Below are positions 28,282 to 37,268 of a stretch of 64,000 bases of DNA, piece after piece (the stretch's first letter is position 1; every line of letters starts with the position of its first letter). Below the pieces are notes generated by a model. That model had not been told where the DNA came from. It saw only the letters and a list, made by a program, of their open reading frames with translations, and searched no databases. The stretch is taken from assembly GCA_016794465.1 (NCBI GenBank), contig JAEUKA010000030.1, positions 26,330-90,329 of the forward strand, written 5' to 3'. Source of the DNA: Myxococcales bacterium (GTDB lineage: Bacteria; Myxococcota_A; Polyangia; Palsa-1104; JAEUJZ01). A program made the translations under genes and the position numbers.

Positions 28282-29211
28282 GTGTCCGAACAGACTCCTT
28301 CCCTTCCTCCCTCGTCCGCATCGAACGCAGACTCCGTAGCGCGCGACCTGCGCTCGCTCAAGCTGTCGGCTGTGCTGTACATCGTCATCTTTTTCGCCAA
28401 GCTGGGGGTGTACTTTGCGACCTCGGTGATGGCGCTGCTGGCCGAGGCGATGCACACCCTCAGTGATGTCATTGTGGTCGGCTTCTTGCTGCTCGCGCTG
28501 CGCTGGTCCAGTGACGCTCCTGATGAAGAACACATGTTCGGTCATGAGCGCGGCCAGAGTGTTGCAGCCCTGTGTGCAGCGACGCTGTTTGTGTCTTTCA
28601 CCAGCATCCGTCTATATGAGGAGTCCATTCCGCGTCTTTTTGGACTTGGACACTCCTATACCCCACCGCAGCGCTTCGATCTGGCGATTGGGGTGATCGT
28701 CTTCTCGATGGTGCTGGCGGCGCTGCCGATCATCCAGATGCTGCTTCACAAGCCCAGCGGCGCGGCGGCCAAGGCCCAGTTTTTGGAGCTCCTGAACGAT
28801 GAGCTGGGACTGCTGGCGGCCCTTATGGGAACGGTCCTGACGCGGCTTGGTTATCCACTGGCTGATCCGATTGCGACAGTGATGGTGGCGACGCTGATTG
28901 CTTGGAACGGAATCGGTCTGTTTCGCGAAAACTTTGACATGGTAGTCGGTCGCTCACCGGGTCCCAAGGTGCTGGCAGAGATCGCACGGGTGGCCGCTGA
29001 AGTGGAAGGTGTGCTTGATGCTCACGATGTGCGAGCAGAGCGCTACGGGCACGGCATGGTGCGCTGCGAGCTGCACGTGACGATTCGCGGAGGGACTCCG
29101 ATCGAACAGGCGCATCACCTGGAGCTTCAGGTTCGCCAGCGGGTGCTGCAAGTAGAAGGAGTCCGTCAGTGTCATGTGCATGTCGATGCCTCGACGGTGC
29201 AGCGCGTCTAA
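28282..29211 (+). CDS. Cation diffusion facilitator (CDF) family transporter
   Basis: A 309-residue protein starting at GTG. It has about six membrane helices and a C-terminal cytoplasmic ferredoxin-like domain (VLDAHDVRAERYGHGMVRCEL, GVRQCHVHVD). The CDF metal-site motif in helix 2 is present as AEAMHTLSDVIV (HxxxD), and a loop with EHMFGHERGQS follows as in zinc/iron exporters. The usual HxxxD of helix 5 is replaced by NDELGLLAALMG, with one acidic pair, so metal preference may differ from FieF. It probably exports Zn, Fe, Mn or Co in exchange for protons. It lies 27 bp before the HDAC-family gene on the same strand. Confidence 0.9.
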   Translation: MSEQTPSLPPSSASNADSVARDLRSLKLSAVLYIVIFFAKLGVYFATSVMALLAEAMHTLSDVIVVGFLLLALRWSSDAPDEEHMFGHERGQSVAALCAATLFVSFTSIRLYEESIPRLFGLGHSYTPPQRFDLAIGVIVFSMVLAALPIIQMLLHKPSGAAAKAQFLELLNDELGLLAALMGTVLTRLGYPLADPIATVMVATLIAWNGIGLFRENFDMVVGRSPGPKVLAEIARVAAEVEGVLDAHDVRAERYGHGMVRCELHVTIRGGTPIEQAHHLELQVRQRVLQVEGVRQCHVHVDASTVQRV

Positions 29212-29238
29212 ACCGCATTCCCAAGGCCGGAGCCAGCG

Positions 29239-31038
29239 ATGCGAAGAGTCGTGAGCGCGATAGGACAAGAGCTGCGGAGTCGGCTGCTTTCGACGCGGCT
29301 GGGTGGGATGTTGGGAAAGGTTCTGGGTCGTCCCGTTCCGGTCTATTACGATCCGGCGTACCGACTGCCGCTGCCGGCTTTTGAGGGTCGCGTTGGGGGT
29401 GAGCCGCGACGGGCGGACTTTGTGGCCTGGTACTGTCAGACCGAGCCGCTGCTCTCGGCCTGTGAGCTGCGTCGGCCCGAGCGAGTGCGTTATGAAGATC
29501 TGCTGCTGGTCCACACTCCGGCGTATCTGGAGTCGCTCAATCAAGCAGAGACACTGGCGCGGATCTTTGCTTCTGATCCGACGGAGCTGCCGGTGGATGA
29601 GCTGATGCACTCGATTCGGCTGGGCTGTGGAGCAACGATTCAGGCGGCGCGCGGTGTCCTTGCGCAAGGTGGAGCGGCGCTGAACCTGCACGGCGGCTTT
29701 CATCATGCGGCGCGCGATCGCGGCAGTGGTCTGTGTGTGGTCAATGATCTGGCGGTGGCGGTGATGGTCCTGCGCCGCGAGGGATTTTCCGGACAGGTGC
29801 TGATTCTGGATCTCGACGCGCATCCTCCCGACGGGACGGCGGACTGTCTGCAAGCTGATGCGCGCTGTGTGATTGGCTCTCTGTCGGGCTCGGACTTTGG
29901 GAGTCTGCCCGGTCCGCGCGTCGATGAGACTCTGCTGCCACCGGGCTGTGAGGATGGCCCCTATCTGTCTGCGCTGGAGTCTCTGCTGGCCCGGATGACG
30001 ATGCCGAAGCCGCAACTGGCGCTGGTGATTGCGGGTGGCGATGTGCTGCGCGGGGATCGACTGGGGCGGCTTGGGTTATCGCTTGAGGGAGTGCGGAAGC
30101 GCGATCTGCGGATTGCCGAGTATTTGGCAGATATTCCGTCGGTGTGGTTGCCGGGCGGGGGATATAGCGAAGCGGCCTGGAGAGTCCTTGCGGGCACGGC
30201 GCTGGCGGTGGTCGCGCACTCCGATCAGCAGATCTTGACGGACTATGATCCACTCCGTTCCCGCTTTGCCAGCATTGCGCAGCAGCTGTCTCCGGCAGCG
30301 CTGGGTGGATCGGATGAGCTATCGGAAGAAGATCTGGCAGAGCTGCTCGGGGCTCCGACTCCTCGGCGGCGACTCCTTGACTACTACACCGCCGATGGAC
30401 TGGAGTACGGACTAAGCCAGTACGGAGTGCTGCCGTTTCTGCGTCGCTTGGGATATGAAGCATTTCGGATTCGTATTTCGCGCGCAGCGGCGGGGGGCGA
30501 CACCATGCACCTGTATGGTCACAATCCGGCTGGAGAGGAGTCTCTGCTGATTGACTGTAGCGTTGAGAGACAGCAGGTCGCGGGCGAGCCGGTGCTGTAC
30601 ATTCACTGGCTGAGTCTGCGCAATCCGCACGCCAAGTTTTCGGAGCGACGACCGCAGCTGCCGGGACAGAGTGCGCCCGGTCTGGGGGTCGCGCGAGAGA
30701 TGGTCGAGGTCCTGGGTCGGGTGGCGAGTCGCTTGGGACTGCGCGGCGTGGCGTATCGTCCGGCCTACTTTCACACTGCCTATCCGGCCCGTCATCGCTT
30801 TCGCTTCGTCGAGCCCGAGCGGCAAGGGCGCTTTTTGGCGCTGGTTCGGGATCTGGCCCCGCTGCCGCTCTTGGAGGCTTCGATCGCGCTCCAGGAAGGC
30901 AGAGTCCGGCTTGGTGGGAGTCCTTACCAGTGGGAAGCCGATGAGATGGTGTACTGGCTGGTGCCGCGTCCGGAAGATCAGCACGTGGTCAAACAGACCC
31001 TGGCAGAGTGCCAGTTTTCCGTCGAGCCGCGCGTCTAA
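29239..31038 (+). CDS. Histone deacetylase-family protein with unassigned C-terminal domain
   Basis: A 599-residue protein. Residues about 34-350 form an arginase/HDAC-fold deacetylase: GGFHHA (His155/His156), GLCVVNDLAVAV, DLDAHPPDGT (zinc ligands Asp193/His195), AGGDVLRGDRLGRL (zinc ligand Asp268) and LPGGGYS (Tyr309). All zinc ligands and the catalytic Tyr are kept, although HPPDG replaces the usual HxGDG. Residues about 375-599 form a second domain with alternating strands and helices (LYIHWLSLRNPHA, PGLGVAREMVEVLGRVA) of a broadly GNAT-like pattern, not proven. Targets could be acetyl-polyamines, acetoin-type compounds or acetyl-lysine proteins. It is downstream of the CDF gene and overlaps the convergent SnoaL-like gene by four bases. 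Confidence 0.85.
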   Translation: MRRVVSAIGQELRSRLLSTRLGGMLGKVLGRPVPVYYDPAYRLPLPAFEGRVGGEPRRADFVAWYCQTEPLLSACELRRPERVRYEDLLLVHTPAYLESLNQAETLARIFASDPTELPVDELMHSIRLGCGATIQAARGVLAQGGAALNLHGGFHHAARDRGSGLCVVNDLAVAVMVLRREGFSGQVLILDLDAHPPDGTADCLQADARCVIGSLSGSDFGSLPGPRVDETLLPPGCEDGPYLSALESLLARMTMPKPQLALVIAGGDVLRGDRLGRLGLSLEGVRKRDLRIAEYLADIPSVWLPGGGYSEAAWRVLAGTALAVVAHSDQQILTDYDPLRSRFASIAQQLSPAALGGSDELSEEDLAELLGAPTPRRRLLDYYTADGLEYGLSQYGVLPFLRRLGYEAFRIRISRAAAGGDTMHLYGHNPAGEESLLIDCSVERQQVAGEPVLYIHWLSLRNPHAKFSERRPQLPGQSAPGLGVAREMVEVLGRVASRLGLRGVAYRPAYFHTAYPARHRFRFVEPERQGRFLALVRDLAPLPLLEASIALQEGRVRLGGSPYQWEADEMVYWLVPRPEDQHVVKQTLAECQFSVEPRV

Positions 31039-31982
31039 TCCGCCACTCCGATCGAGACGTGTTCCTGGACCTTTCGCCACGCTTCCTTTTCGCGCAGGAG
31101 TACGGACAGGACCCGAACTGGCAGGGGGGCGTGCTTGCCCTTTGATCCTGTTACCGTAAGGCTGGCATTCCATGCTACCCACGCAAGATCGGCTCCTTCC
31201 GTCGTGCCTACTGTCAGCTCGCCCCGACGAAGAACTTCGATCGATCTGGGCATTCCTTGGCGTGTGAACTGCTGGACTTTTGTGCCGGTTGAGATCCACT
31301 CCTGCGCAGAGGTTCCGATCAGCAGCACGTCTTTTCGATCGGAAAAGGGAACCGGAAAGTGAGCTTGGGCGGTACGTGGAAACAGCGCTGCGATCTCTTC
31401 CGCCCCACTGGGAGTGCGCGCGGGCAGCTCGTTAGGAATCGGCCAGGTGGTGGCAAAAGCACGCTCATCTTCGACGGGAACAGAGAAGTGGGCGACCGTG
31501 ATTTCCCAGCGACCATTTTGGAACGCCGCCACGCCACTCATCCGAAAGCGAACCTGCCGATTGGTGGTTGCGCTGGTCAGGGAGTAGTCGATCTCATCCG
31601 CGAGAAAGGCCGCTTTGCCACTGGGTGCGATTCCTATCTGCAAGCGCGTCGATCGATACTGCCGACGGACTTCTGCCGCCATGCGAGATCCGGCTCGCTG
31701 GTTCATCTGCGTCAGCATTGCCTCCCGTCCCAACATCACTTCGGTCGGATCGGTACCGAGCAGGAGGACATCAGTCGAAAACGCAGAAGCCCACGCTGTC
31801 AGATCCCCGCGCTCGATCGCGGCATACTGCGCTTGCACCATCCGTTCGATCTCGGTGTGGGCCAATGGGGCTTCCGTCCGCAGCTCTGCTTGGGCTCCTG
31901 TGCATGCGATCTGACCAGCCATCCCACCGACGAGAAAGAGCAGTCGTAGCGCGTGCTTATTGAACACTTGGGCTTCTTTCAT
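31035..31982 (-). CDS. Exported protein with two SnoaL/NTF2-like domains
   Basis: A 315-residue protein with an N-terminal signal sequence ending GQIAC (possible lipoprotein Cys). Two NTF2-like cone-fold modules can be seen: residues about 44-170 (VQAQYAAIERGDLTAWASAF, FRMSGVAAFQNGRWEITVAHFS) and about 175-310 (LPVRVLSVLLREKEAWRKVQEHVS). This is the SnoaL/DUF4440 arrangement, which covers ketosteroid isomerase-like binding proteins with no fixed function. The gene is convergent with the HDAC-family gene. Confidence 0.75.
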   Translation of the reverse strand: MKEAQVFNKHALRLLFLVGGMAGQIACTGAQAELRTEAPLAHTEIERMVQAQYAAIERGDLTAWASAFSTDVLLLGTDPTEVMLGREAMLTQMNQRAGSRMAAEVRRQYRSTRLQIGIAPSGKAAFLADEIDYSLTSATTNRQVRFRMSGVAAFQNGRWEITVAHFSVPVEDERAFATTWPIPNELPARTPSGAEEIAALFPRTAQAHFPVPFSDRKDVLLIGTSAQEWISTGTKVQQFTRQGMPRSIEVLRRGELTVGTTEGADLAWVAWNASLTVTGSKGKHAPLPVRVLSVLLREKEAWRKVQEHVSIGVAD

Positions 31983-32056
31983 GACTCCTTCCTATCATGC
32001 GGACGTGGATGCTGTGTCGGCTGGTTGGCTCAGCGAAGGGCGCTGGGACCGGTTGA

Positions 32057-32446
32057 CTAGCCTGGTGGGGCGCCGGCGGGTGCGGGGCGGGGGGCGGCGG
32101 CGGGCTGGGCAGCGGCGGGTGTTCCACCGGCCAGGCCGCGAACCGCTCCGATAGCACGGTCGGTGACGGTCGGCTGGGCTGGTGGCTGAGCCGGTGCGGT
32201 GGCCTGTGGCTGAGCCGTGGCCGTGGCTTGAGGCTGCGCCGGGGTGGTGGGCTTGCCGCGAACGGCTTGGACTGCCTTGCCTGCGACGGGAGCGGCCTTG
32301 CTGGCGAGCGGCGCGACCTTGGTAGCCACGGTCTTGGCCGTGTTCACCGCGTTGCCAAGCTGCTGGGCAGTGGCCGACTGCGGCGCGGCTGCAAGGACAA
32401 ACAGTGCCAAGCCTGCAACAGAGATCAAGCGAGAGAGTGACTTCAT
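32057..32446 (-). CDS. Exported low-complexity Ala/Pro/Gln-rich protein
   Basis: A 129-residue protein with a clear signal peptide (MKSLSRLISVAGLALFVLAA, cleavage near SATA-QQ). The mature chain is almost entirely Ala, Pro, Gln, Val, Thr and Lys, with QATA/QPPAQP repeats. It may be a periplasmic or cell-wall-associated disordered protein. The ATG at 32446 has GAGGAGG 5 bases upstream, so it is preferred over an earlier in-frame start. Confidence 0.7.
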   Translation of the reverse strand: MKSLSRLISVAGLALFVLAAAPQSATAQQLGNAVNTAKTVATKVAPLASKAAPVAGKAVQAVRGKPTTPAQPQATATAQPQATAPAQPPAQPTVTDRAIGAVRGLAGGTPAAAQPAAAPRPAPAGAPPG

Positions 32447-32619
32447 GGAACCTCCTCTCGTCATCGTAGCAAGGAAGTCCCAACCGTGCAGCCAGCGAGC
32501 TGCACCGACAGGAATGAGAGTAACAACTTCCCCGCTGCGAAAAATTCGGTGATGGCGCGAAAATGATGACAGAGCGTGAACCTGTAGCTGGGTTGGATTC
32601 TGTGGATCGGCTGCGTGAG

Positions 32620-32928
32620 CCGCAAGAGTCCCAAGCAGCGGGGCCGAATAGGAGTGCCCCTAAACGCCACATGGGAGTCGATCTGGACCTTCGCTTCTTT
32701 GGTTTCGGACAGCTCAAGGGAGTCCTTCGGAAGCGGACGCAGCTTGTCCTCTTCGATCTGCACCGCGACCTCGACCTTCGCTTTGTCTCTGGGCTTGTAC
32801 GGACGCGCCGGCAGAATCGCCGCTCCGTAGTGCTCTGCGAGCTCCTGATAGTCGCGCTGCACCGTCGGCTCGTACCGGCACGCGCGCGTCACCGCACTCG
32901 TGAGATTGTCGGGAATCCACAGCCGCAC
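32620..32928 (-). pseudogene. IS21-family transposase (IstA) remnant with internal deletion
   Basis: The reverse frame reads [20 protein letters not shown], then [20 protein letters not shown] and [11 protein letters not shown], which is the catalytic-core region of IstA. It jumps directly to [20 protein letters not shown] and [11 protein letters not shown], the C-terminal IstA block. About 50 residues normally between these blocks are missing in frame, and no IstA N-terminus, C-terminal end, IstB or IS end is present. The remnant is inactive. The flanks (32447-32619 and 32929-33098) hold no gene and nothing recognised. Confidence 0.8.
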
Positions 32929-33098
32929 CGACAGCTACACCCCGCGCACCGCGTCGCGCCCGCCGACCTGTGGGCTGGGGACGAGACGGGACGGGGTTTA
33001 GGACTCCTGCTGCATTGGGACCAGCGTGCTTTACAATGGGGAAAAGACGGAGCCATCCGATCGTTAGATTCTCGCACACTCCGTCGGAAAAGAACCCC

Positions 33099-35006
33099 AT
33101 GGACCCAGCAAGCGGCGCGCCTGCGCTGACAGATAAGCAGAGTGCACAGCGTGAGGAAGGGAGAGCGGACTTTCCTGCTCTCCTGGCAGCGACCGTCGGA
33201 CTGACCGGCTGGCGAGCCGGAGCACCACTCCACGAGCTGTCACCAGTCGGCATTCCCGAGCTGCATAGGAACCACACCAGCCACATTCTACCTTCCGGTA
33301 AGGAGGGACTCTTTCGCATCATCCGCAGCGCGGTCATTGGTGCGGACACGGCGCTTACGACTCCTTTCGGTCTGCGGCGGATCATCTATGCGGACTACAC
33401 AGCGTCGGGGCGCAGCCTCCTGTTCATCGAGGACTTCATCCGCCAAGAGGTGATGCCGCTCTATGCCAACACCCACACCGAAGCCTCCGAGAGCGGGCGC
33501 CAGACCACTCACTTCCGCGAGGAAGCGCGTCAGCTGGTCGCCAAGTCGGTCGGAGCAGATCAGGACTACACCGTCCTGTTCGTCGGTTCCGGTGCCACCG
33601 GTGCCATCAACAAGCTGATCGACATCCTGAACCTGCGCTTGCCGCAGGATCTTTGTGATCGCTTCGATCTCGCGTCCCACATTCCTCGCCCTGCGCGCCC
33701 GGTGGTGTTCCACGGTCCCTATGAACATCACAGCAACATCCTTCCGTGGCGGCACTGCATCGCGGATGTGGTGATGATTCCGCTTACGGAAGCCGGAGGA
33801 CTGGATCTCGTCCAGCTGGAAACAGAGCTGATTCGTTACCAAGACAGACCGCTGCGCATTGGCTCTTTCTCGGCGGCTTCCAATGTCACCGGCATCGCCA
33901 CGGATGTCGATCGAGTGACCGAGCTACTGCATCGTTACGGCGCTCTGTCCTTCTGGGACTACGCGGCGGCGGGCCCCTATCTTCCGATTGCGATGAAGCC
34001 GGCTCTCGGTGGTGCGTTTGCCTACAAAGATGCCGTATTCCTGTCTCCGCATAAGTTTGTTGGGGGTCCTGGGACTCCGGGGGTGCTGGTGGTCAGGACG
34101 GCCCTGGTCCGCAACACCATTCCCACCCAGCCCGGCGGCGGAACTGTCGATTATGTGACCACCGAAGAGGTCCGGTACTCGGAAGGAGTCGCGCACCGAG
34201 AGGAAGCCGGAACGCCCGCGATTCTGGAGTCGATTCGCTGCGGGCTGGTCTTTCAGCTCAAAGATCTCGTCGGAGCCGACACCATCCATCATCAAGAGTC
34301 AACCTTTGTCGAGCTGGCCATCGCATCGTTCCGAAGCAATCCGAACATCCAAGTGCTGGGAAGTCAGACTGCGCACCGGCTGTCGATTGTGTCCTTCATG
34401 TTGCGACACGGACTGCGCTATCTGCATCACAACTTTGTCATCGCGCTGCTCAGTGATCTGTTTGGGATTCAAGCGCGCGGCGGCTGCTCTTGCGCAGGTC
34501 CATATGGTGCGAGTCTGCTCGGCTTCGACACGGTGAGCAGCCGGGACTTTCTGCGCGTGGTTACTTCGGGCTGTACGTCGCTGAAGCCCGGCTGGGCCAG
34601 AGTGAGCTTCAACTACTTCATCAGTCACACCGAGTTTCGCTACATTCTCTCTGCCATTCATCTTGTTGCTGCGTACGGCTACGCGCTGTTGCCGCACTAT
34701 CTGCTCGATCCCAAGACCGGTCTGTGGCACCACAACCAGCAGGCACCACGCACGCTCAAGTCTCTGTCTGCGCTGCACTTGAGTGATAAAGGGGCCGCTT
34801 GGGAATCTAGGCCAAGCACACTCCCAGAGAGTGCCCTAGAGAGTCATCTTCTCGACGGACAGAACATCCTGATGCGCGCCATGCAGAGCACTCCTGAGGT
34901 GGCTCCTTCCCCGCACTTTGACGCCGAGTTTGATCGCTTGCGCTGGTTCCCTCTTCCTCATGAAGTGGCCGCCTTCCTGAGTCATCGCAACGCTGGTTCA
35001 AGGTAG
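33099..35006 (+). CDS. Class V aminotransferase-fold PLP enzyme (cysteine desulfurase-like)
   Basis: A protein of about 635 residues from the ATG at 33099 (an ATG at 33036 would add 21). It has a class V aminotransferase/NifS-like fold: YADYTASGRSL near the start of the catalytic part, VGSGATGAINKLID, FHGPYEHHSNILPWR (PLP-stacking His), FWDYAAAG (PLP Asp), and SPHKFVGGPGTPGVLV (Schiff-base Lys). A Cys-rich GGCSCAGPYG segment occupies the place of the desulfurase active-site loop. Relatives are annotated only as aminotransferase V or cysteine desulfurase-like, and the substrate is not known. Its 3' end overlaps the convergent caspase-like gene by nine bases. Confidence 0.85.
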   Translation: MDPASGAPALTDKQSAQREEGRADFPALLAATVGLTGWRAGAPLHELSPVGIPELHRNHTSHILPSGKEGLFRIIRSAVIGADTALTTPFGLRRIIYADYTASGRSLLFIEDFIRQEVMPLYANTHTEASESGRQTTHFREEARQLVAKSVGADQDYTVLFVGSGATGAINKLIDILNLRLPQDLCDRFDLASHIPRPARPVVFHGPYEHHSNILPWRHCIADVVMIPLTEAGGLDLVQLETELIRYQDRPLRIGSFSAASNVTGIATDVDRVTELLHRYGALSFWDYAAAGPYLPIAMKPALGGAFAYKDAVFLSPHKFVGGPGTPGVLVVRTALVRNTIPTQPGGGTVDYVTTEEVRYSEGVAHREEAGTPAILESIRCGLVFQLKDLVGADTIHHQESTFVELAIASFRSNPNIQVLGSQTAHRLSIVSFMLRHGLRYLHHNFVIALLSDLFGIQARGGCSCAGPYGASLLGFDTVSSRDFLRVVTSGCTSLKPGWARVSFNYFISHTEFRYILSAIHLVAAYGYALLPHYLLDPKTGLWHHNQQAPRTLKSLSALHLSDKGAAWESRPSTLPESALESHLLDGQNILMRAMQSTPEVAPSPHFDAEFDRLRWFPLPHEVAAFLSHRNAGSR

Positions 35007-35744
35007 GGGTGCGATCGAAAACGGACGAGAGGAAAGGAACGCCGAGGACACGGGGCCAGCGGTATCAAAGCGCGCGGTGGGAACCATGCGAAACAGCTGG
35101 GAGTACAGCGATCCGTAGTCACTGGCCGATTCCTGTCTGCGAATCCGCATCAGCGCGTGGGTGAACAGCGACAGATTCGATGGACTGTTTTCATCGGCCA
35201 GCTCGGCATCCCCGCAGCTCGCCAGGATCACCACCTCGGCAGCGACAGAGAGCCCGTGCAGCGACGGAATCGATCCCCCAGAATGCGACCTGTGCAGCAG
35301 CGGCAGACTCTGCGACAGACCGCCAAAGTGACAGCAGTCTGTCACGATCACAATGCGGACTCCGCTGCGAAACTTGGCCAAGCTCCGCGCCAGATCGTCG
35401 TCTTTGAGCGGACTGTCATAGAGCACCCATACTTCATCCATTCCATCTCCGCGCTCGTCGGAGCTGTCATCACGCACTTGCGCACCGTGTCCGGAATAGG
35501 AGAGCAGAAACAGATCTCCTGGCATCAGCCACTCTGCGGCCCGAGCAATGCCTGTCAGCACCCGCTCCCGAGTTGCATCGGTGCCGGTCAGAAGCACGTT
35601 TGGTGCCAGTCCTTCTTCTTCCGCAACGGCCGCCATGGCTTGCGCATCGTTTTCCGGCTTGTCGAGTCGCAGCTCCTGCTCCGTTCCATAAAAGGAAGTG
35701 TCAACGTAGTTCACGCCAACATGAAGGGACATTCCTATCGCCAT
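34998..35744 (-). CDS. Caspase-like (metacaspase-type, C14) protease
   Basis: A 248-residue single-domain caspase-fold peptidase with no signal peptide. The catalytic dyad is clear: His86 in LSYSGHGAQ and Cys138 in VTDCCHFGG (the usual motif is DCCHSG). It begins with the beta-1 strand typical of the family (SLHVGVNYVDTSFYG). The ATG at 35744 has AGGAG nine bases upstream; the reading frame extends further but without a site. There is no partner domain, so this is a stand-alone orthocaspase. Prokaryotic relatives work in stress, programmed cell death and phage defence; which applies here is not shown. Confidence 0.88.
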   Translation of the reverse strand: MAIGMSLHVGVNYVDTSFYGTEQELRLDKPENDAQAMAAVAEEEGLAPNVLLTGTDATRERVLTGIARAAEWLMPGDLFLLSYSGHGAQVRDDSSDERGDGMDEVWVLYDSPLKDDDLARSLAKFRSGVRIVIVTDCCHFGGLSQSLPLLHRSHSGGSIPSLHGLSVAAEVVILASCGDAELADENSPSNLSLFTHALMRIRRQESASDYGSLYSQLFRMVPTARFDTAGPVSSAFLSSRPFSIAPLP

Positions 35745-36027
35745 GGTGCTGACTCCTGTGGACTTGGTTTCGTTCCCGGCCACCATACTCAAAGTCCGCT
35801 CCAGATGGGAGTCACTTTCCGCTTCGCACAGAGTCGCATCTGCTCTCGACGCTGCATACCATGTCATCAGCGGTAGGAGCTGTAGGGAAGGTCTTCGCTG
35901 GAGAGGCGCAACCTGGCATTTCGGTTGGTCGTGCGGTTTTGGTCCCCGTCCAATCGAGAGGAGCAGCTATTCTGCAACAGAACAGACGCGACCGATGCGT
36001 CCTGACTTCTAGCAGGGGGATGGAACC

Positions 36028-37254
36028 ATGAGCAGCAAGCGACTCGGCCTTCACAATGTGGTGCGCGGACTTCTCTTCATAGGAATTGCTTCTTGTAGCA
36101 GCGATCCGGAAGCGACCATGCCCAGCCCGACGTGTTCCGATGGAATCAAGAACGGCACGGAAACGGACCTGGACTGTGGCGGTGGAGCCTGCGGCAAGTG
36201 CGTCGACAAGAAAGCCTGCGTCGCGGCCTCAGACTGCAGCAGCGGCGCCTGTACTGGCAAGGTCTGCGCGGCACCCTCCTGTTCGGACGCGACGAAGAAC
36301 GGCGCGGAAACGGACGTGGACTGTGGCGGCGGAAGCTGCGGCAAGTGCGCGGATAGCAGAGCCTGCACGACGGCAACCGACTGCACGAGTGCGGTCTGCT
36401 CTGGCAAGATCTGCGCTGCACCAACCTGCACCGACACCGTGAAGAATGGAGCCGAAACCGACCTGGACTGTGGTGGAACCTGTAGTCCTTGCGGCCTTGG
36501 CTTAAGCTGCGCGATGAGCACGGACTGTGGCACCAACCTGTGCAAGCAGGGGAGCTGCCAGTATGCGACAAGCTGCAAGGATCTCTTGGCCGGAAATCCT
36601 GGCAGCCCCGACGGAATGTACACCATCGATCCGGATGGCGCAGGACCGATGGCTCCGCTCAAAGTCCTCTGTGACATGACGAGCGATGGCGGCGGCTGGA
36701 CGATGGTTGGGAAGGGTCGCGAGGGCTGGAGCTGGGTCGACGCCGGCGAAGGAACCCCCGATGAGATCGTAAGCAACCCGGCCACCAACACCGTGGCGTA
36801 CCTGGACTCTGCCATCGTGGCTGCGATCGTTGGGAATCCCAACTTCATGGCCTGGAACAGCAGCCTCAAGGTCCATCGCGACAGCGGCTTCAATGACGAC
36901 TACAAGCTTCGTCCCAATGCGGCCGCTACGTTCAAGTGGAGCCTCTTCGCGGACAGTCGGCACGGCTGTGCTGGCAATGCAGCCAGCACCTTCAGCGGCA
37001 CAGTAAGCGGCTCGGCCAGCCCGCTCGGACTCGGCGCATTCAACAACAACAACGCCGACCTAAAGGACTTCCAGAACACCGGCAACGACTGCACGCGTAT
37101 GTTCACGCCTCAGTGGAGCAGTCATGACTGCAAGGGCGGCTGGTCGACCGGCGTCAGCTGCACACCAACCGCCATCGCAGGAATCAGCAACTGCTTCATG
37201 GCCACCAACGAAGCGCACTGCATCCCCCACGTCCGAGTCTGGGTACGCGACTAA
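36028..37254 (+). CDS. Cys-rich lipoprotein with fibrinogen-like C-terminal domain
   Basis: A 408-residue outer-surface lipoprotein. The signal peptide ends LFIGIASC (lipobox). Three or four Cys-rich repeats of about 35 residues follow, each built around CSDGIKNGTETDLDCGG, a unit common in myxobacterial surface proteins. The C-terminal part (about 180-408) has fibrinogen-C-like features: SPDGMYTIDPDG, LCDMTSDGGGWTMV and a conserved FNDDYKL segment. Such domains bind glycans or proteins. AGGGGGATGGAACC precedes the ATG. The 283 bp upstream (35745-36027) separates it from the divergent caspase-like gene and shows no convincing promoter. Confidence 0.85.
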   Translation: MSSKRLGLHNVVRGLLFIGIASCSSDPEATMPSPTCSDGIKNGTETDLDCGGGACGKCVDKKACVAASDCSSGACTGKVCAAPSCSDATKNGAETDVDCGGGSCGKCADSRACTTATDCTSAVCSGKICAAPTCTDTVKNGAETDLDCGGTCSPCGLGLSCAMSTDCGTNLCKQGSCQYATSCKDLLAGNPGSPDGMYTIDPDGAGPMAPLKVLCDMTSDGGGWTMVGKGREGWSWVDAGEGTPDEIVSNPATNTVAYLDSAIVAAIVGNPNFMAWNSSLKVHRDSGFNDDYKLRPNAAATFKWSLFADSRHGCAGNAASTFSGTVSGSASPLGLGAFNNNNADLKDFQNTGNDCTRMFTPQWSSHDCKGGWSTGVSCTPTAIAGISNCFMATNEAHCIPHVRVWVRD

Positions 37255-37268
37255 CAACAGGGAGGCGG

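Noticed and set aside
28954..30015. 353-codon minus-strand open frame
   Set aside because: It is antisense to the CDF and HDAC-family genes, whose motifs are unambiguous.
35919..35940. Sigma-54 promoter upstream of the fibrinogen-like lipoprotein gene
   Set aside because: A TGGCA-like element is present but the -12 GC dinucleotide is replaced by GG, so it is not convincing.
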